Of a stretch of DNA of 64,000 nt, positions 61,928 through 64,000 are shown in pieces (position 1 is the first letter of the stretch; every line of letters begins with the position of its first letter). The notes beneath the pieces were generated by a model. It saw only the letters and a list, made by a program, of their open reading frames with translations. It did not search any database and was not told the origin of the DNA. Origin of the DNA: Mycolicibacterium peregrinum (GTDB taxonomy: Bacteria; Actinomycetota; Actinomycetes; Mycobacteriales; Mycobacteriaceae); assembly GCF_002102345.1 (NCBI RefSeq), contig NZ_LQPP01000035.1, positions 1-64,000 of the forward strand, written 5' to 3'. The position numbers and the translations under genes are program-made.

Positions 61928-61973
61928 GTGAGACATGTGAGACACAGATACGCTCACTGTCTCGCTAGTCTCG
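61928..61973. promoter_or_regulatory. Cluster of GAGAC half-sites between P450 and TetR
   Basis: GTGAGACA occurs at 61928-61935 and 61937-61944, and the complement TGTCTCGC at 61958-61965, with GTCTCG at 61968-61973. The arrangement gives two direct and two inverted half-sites in the 124-base divergent gap, a probable TetR operator. Confidence 0.55.
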
Positions 61974-62019
61974 TTGGTTAGGCTACGGCCATCGCGACGC
62001 ACGGGCAAGGAGAGATTTC

Positions 62020-62682
62020 GTGACTTCCACGCGAACTGCGGACTTCGTGCGGCGCCTCACCGAGCCGGATCCCGCGGTACTGGCCCGCGTACGCGACCCC
62101 GACGAAATCACCGCGCGCATCTTGAGCGCCACGCTGGAACAGGCCGAGTTGGTCGGCATTCGGCGCACCACCATGGAGGACGTCGCGCGGCGCAGCGGCG
62201 TCGGACGGGCGACGCTCTATCGGCGCTTCCCCACCAAGGACGTATTGATCGACGCGGTGGTGCTCTCCGAAGCACGGCGCTACCTCGATGGCAGTGCGCA
62301 GGCCCGGGCCCACGCCGACACCCTCGAAGACCGCATGGTCTACGAAACCGTCTTCACGGTGACCTTCCTGCGTGAGCATGCGCTGCTCAAAAAGCTGCTG
62401 CGCACCGAACCCGAGACGATCCTGCCCAGCCTGACCGTCGACGCAGGCGCCATCATCGATTTCGCCACCGACTTCTCGGTCGCGTACCTGCGCACCGATC
62501 TCTACGGGACCACCGAAACCACCCCGGCACAGGAACGTCACCTCCGAACCGTCGCCGAGTTGCACACCCGACTTACGTTGTCGTTCATCGTGACTCCGCA
62601 CACCAGCATCAAACTGACCAGCCTGGAGGACACCCGCGACTATGTGCGCACCTACCTGCTGCCGATGGTGACCGCCTCGTGA
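62020..62682 (+). CDS. TetR family transcriptional regulator
   Basis: A 220-aa regulator with HTH ILSATLEQAELVGIRRTTMEDVARRSGVGRATLYRRFPTKDVL at about 34-76. GTG start with SD AAGGAG (62007-62014 region). The stop overlaps the CorA gene GTG (GTGA). Likely controls the divergent P450 gene and itself. Confidence 0.88.
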   Translation: MTSTRTADFVRRLTEPDPAVLARVRDPDEITARILSATLEQAELVGIRRTTMEDVARRSGVGRATLYRRFPTKDVLIDAVVLSEARRYLDGSAQARAHADTLEDRMVYETVFTVTFLREHALLKKLLRTEPETILPSLTVDAGAIIDFATDFSVAYLRTDLYGTTETTPAQERHLRTVAELHTRLTLSFIVTPHTSIKLTSLEDTRDYVRTYLLPMVTAS

Positions 62683-63695
62683 GGCAGGTGCAGGGACGCG
62701 TGTGGCGGTCCGGACAGCCGGTCGACGACGGCTTCAAGTTCACGGATATCTCGGAGTGCCTGGTCGACGTGGACACGCTGGTCTGGGCCGACATCTACGA
62801 CCCCGATCACGAGGCACTCCGTGAACTGGCAGGAGAGCTCGGGCTCAACATGTGGGCGGTCGAGGATGCCGTCGCACCCAAGGAACGCACGAAAACCTCG
62901 GTATACAAAACACATACGTTCTTCACGGTGTACGCCGTCGACACCCGGGAGCTGGAGGAGGACGCGACACCCGACACGTCACTGTTGATCAAACATCGCA
63001 TCTCGGCATTCGTCCTGCCCCGAGGTCTGATCACCGTGCGGCTGCCCAGCTTCAACGGGAAGGCCACCGAGTTCGACATCAGCGAGGTGTCGCGGCGCTT
63101 CGACGACCTCGGTGGCCAGCGGTATGGCGTCGGGTCGCTGGTACATGCGCTGCTCGACGTCGTGGTCGACGGGCACTTCGAGGCCGTCGAGGCGCTCGAC
63201 GATGCCATCGAAGGGCTTGAGGACGAGTTGTTCGCCGACGGCGGTCCACGACGCGGCCTCCAACGACGCACCTTCCAGCTGCGCAAGGACCTGGTCGACC
63301 TGCGCCGGGTGGTGCTGCCCATGCGTGAGGTGGTCAGCACCATCCAGCACCGGCGGCTGGACTCGTCCACCTCGCCCGACCTCGACCCGCTGTACGCCGA
63401 CCTCTACGACCACGTGCTGCGGGCCTCGGAATGGACCGAATCGCTGCGCGACATGGTCACCACGGTGTTCGAGACCAACCTGTCTCTGCAGGACGCGCGG
63501 CTCAACACCGTGATGAAAAAACTCAGTGGCTGGGCCGCCATCATCGCGGTGCCGACGGCCATCACGGGCTTCTACGGCCAGAACGTCCTGTATCCCGGGA
63601 TCAACACCGCCGTGGGGTTCGTCGCCAGCTCCATTTTGATTGTTGTGCTGGTCATCCTGTTGTATGTGATGTTCAAACGTCGTGACTGGCTGTAG
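62679..63695 (+). CDS. CorA-family divalent cation transporter
   Basis: A 338-aa protein. Large cytoplasmic domain with ISECLVDVDTLVWADIYDPDHEALRELA, long helix near 245-290 (SLRDMVTTVFETNLSLQDARLNTVMKKLS), and two C-terminal TM helices. The signature loop after TM1 is GFYGQN rather than the canonical GMN. This variant occurs among actinobacterial relatives and could alter ion selectivity. GTG start overlaps the TetR stop. Confidence 0.87.
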   Translation: MRQVQGRVWRSGQPVDDGFKFTDISECLVDVDTLVWADIYDPDHEALRELAGELGLNMWAVEDAVAPKERTKTSVYKTHTFFTVYAVDTRELEEDATPDTSLLIKHRISAFVLPRGLITVRLPSFNGKATEFDISEVSRRFDDLGGQRYGVGSLVHALLDVVVDGHFEAVEALDDAIEGLEDELFADGGPRRGLQRRTFQLRKDLVDLRRVVLPMREVVSTIQHRRLDSSTSPDLDPLYADLYDHVLRASEWTESLRDMVTTVFETNLSLQDARLNTVMKKLSGWAAIIAVPTAITGFYGQNVLYPGINTAVGFVASSILIVVLVILLYVMFKRRDWL

Positions 63696-63766
63696 CCGCA
63701 CCAGGGCCAGCAGTCACATCCCCCAAAAGGGGCATGCGCGTTATCTGAACACAAGTGCGACACTCT

Positions 63767-63791
63767 TCCAGGCTGAACGAAGAGGCCTGGA
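63767..63791. other. Hairpin upstream of pntAA
   Basis: TCCAGGC (63767-63773) and GCCTGGA (63785-63791) form a 7-bp stem with an 11-base loop, 22 bases before the pntAA start. It may be a 5'-UTR structure or an operator. Confidence 0.35.
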
Positions 63792-63813
63792 CACATAGAA
63801 CGGAGCGGATTCG

Positions 63814-64000
63814 ATGCTCATCGGGATCCCGCGCGAGTCCCTACCTGGGGAAACGCGCGTCGCCGCCACCCCGCAGACAGTCGGGCAGATCATCAAGCTC
63901 GGCTATGCCGTAGTCGTAGAAACCGGCGCCGGTGCTGCCTCGAGCTTCTCCGACGCCGCCTATGTAGACGCCGGTGCCGAGATCGGTGACGCGTGGGACG
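63814..64000 (+). CDS. pntAA: NAD(P) transhydrogenase subunit alpha, PntAA (partial)
   Basis: The first 62 codons of a gene that runs out of the window. MLIGIPRESLPGETRVAATP and VVVETGAGAASSFSDAAY match the N-terminal domain shared by PntAA and alanine dehydrogenase; the spacing and VAATPQTVGQIIKLGY favour PntAA. SD CGGAGCGGA precedes ATG 63814. PntAA with PntAB and PntB couples proton flow to NADPH formation. Confidence 0.8.
   Translation, partial: MLIGIPRESLPGETRVAATPQTVGQIIKLGYAVVVETGAGAASSFSDAAYVDAGAEIGDAWD

Overview
The window looks like chromosomal DNA of a fast-growing mycobacterium (Mycolicibacterium/Mycobacterium). It is GC-rich, many genes start with GTG, and most operon joints are 4-base GTGA or ATGA overlaps. 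It carries a complete mce1 locus in a gene order I recognise from M. tuberculosis Rv0162c to Rv0187, lying here on the minus strand. All names rest on reading the proteins and on remembered synteny; no search was run.

Layout. 0-4 kb: minus-strand operon of monoacylglycerol lipase (Rv0183 type), a hydrolase-like lipoprotein, DUF2786 and TIGR04338 proteins and an O-methyltransferase. Divergent from it is sigG (4.0-5.0 kb). 5-6.8 kb: a DUF559 protein and a VOC protein associated with three copies of a 57-bp palindromic repeat. 6.8-16.7 kb: NDMA-dependent alcohol dehydrogenase, DUF1232 protein, SDR, pirin, a beta-propeller lipoprotein, an AraC/VOC/UvrA-like operon, a probable Mn2+ exporter behind a yybP-ykoY riboswitch, and a secreted glycosidase. 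16.7-27.4 kb: degenerate cyclase domain, secreted barnase with barstar, acyltransferase-SGNH protein, MarR/TetR/carotenoid oxygenase operon with a divergent monooxygenase, PE-PPE-domain protein and DUF1275 membrane protein.

27.4-42.2 kb is the mce1 operon (fadD5, yrbE1A-B, mce1A-F, four Mce-associated membrane proteins), a fatty-acid import system, with divergent mce1R at 42.3 kb. The ATPase MceG is not in the window. 43.4-47.4 kb: a small winged-helix-like protein next to a 294-bp inverted-repeat element, TB18.5 and Rv0163-like genes, a zinc alcohol dehydrogenase and an acyl-CoA dehydrogenase. 47.4-50.5 kb: ECF41-like sigma factor, DoxX-like protein, SDR and TetR regulator. 50.5-53.6 kb: CGNR regulator divergent from a dehalogenase-like operon. 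53.7-56.4 kb: nitrate/sulfonate-type ABC transporter. 56.6-59.9 kb: TetR, hydroxyacyl-CoA dehydrogenase and oleate hydratase operon under a 28-bp palindrome. 59.9-64 kb: DUF3159 protein, CYP140-like P450, TetR, CorA-like transporter and the start of pntAA.

The common theme is lipid and fatty-acid uptake and oxidation, each module carrying its own local regulator (Mce1R, four TetR, MarR, CGNR, two ECF sigma factors). No tRNA, rRNA, insertion sequence, prophage or CRISPR array was seen.
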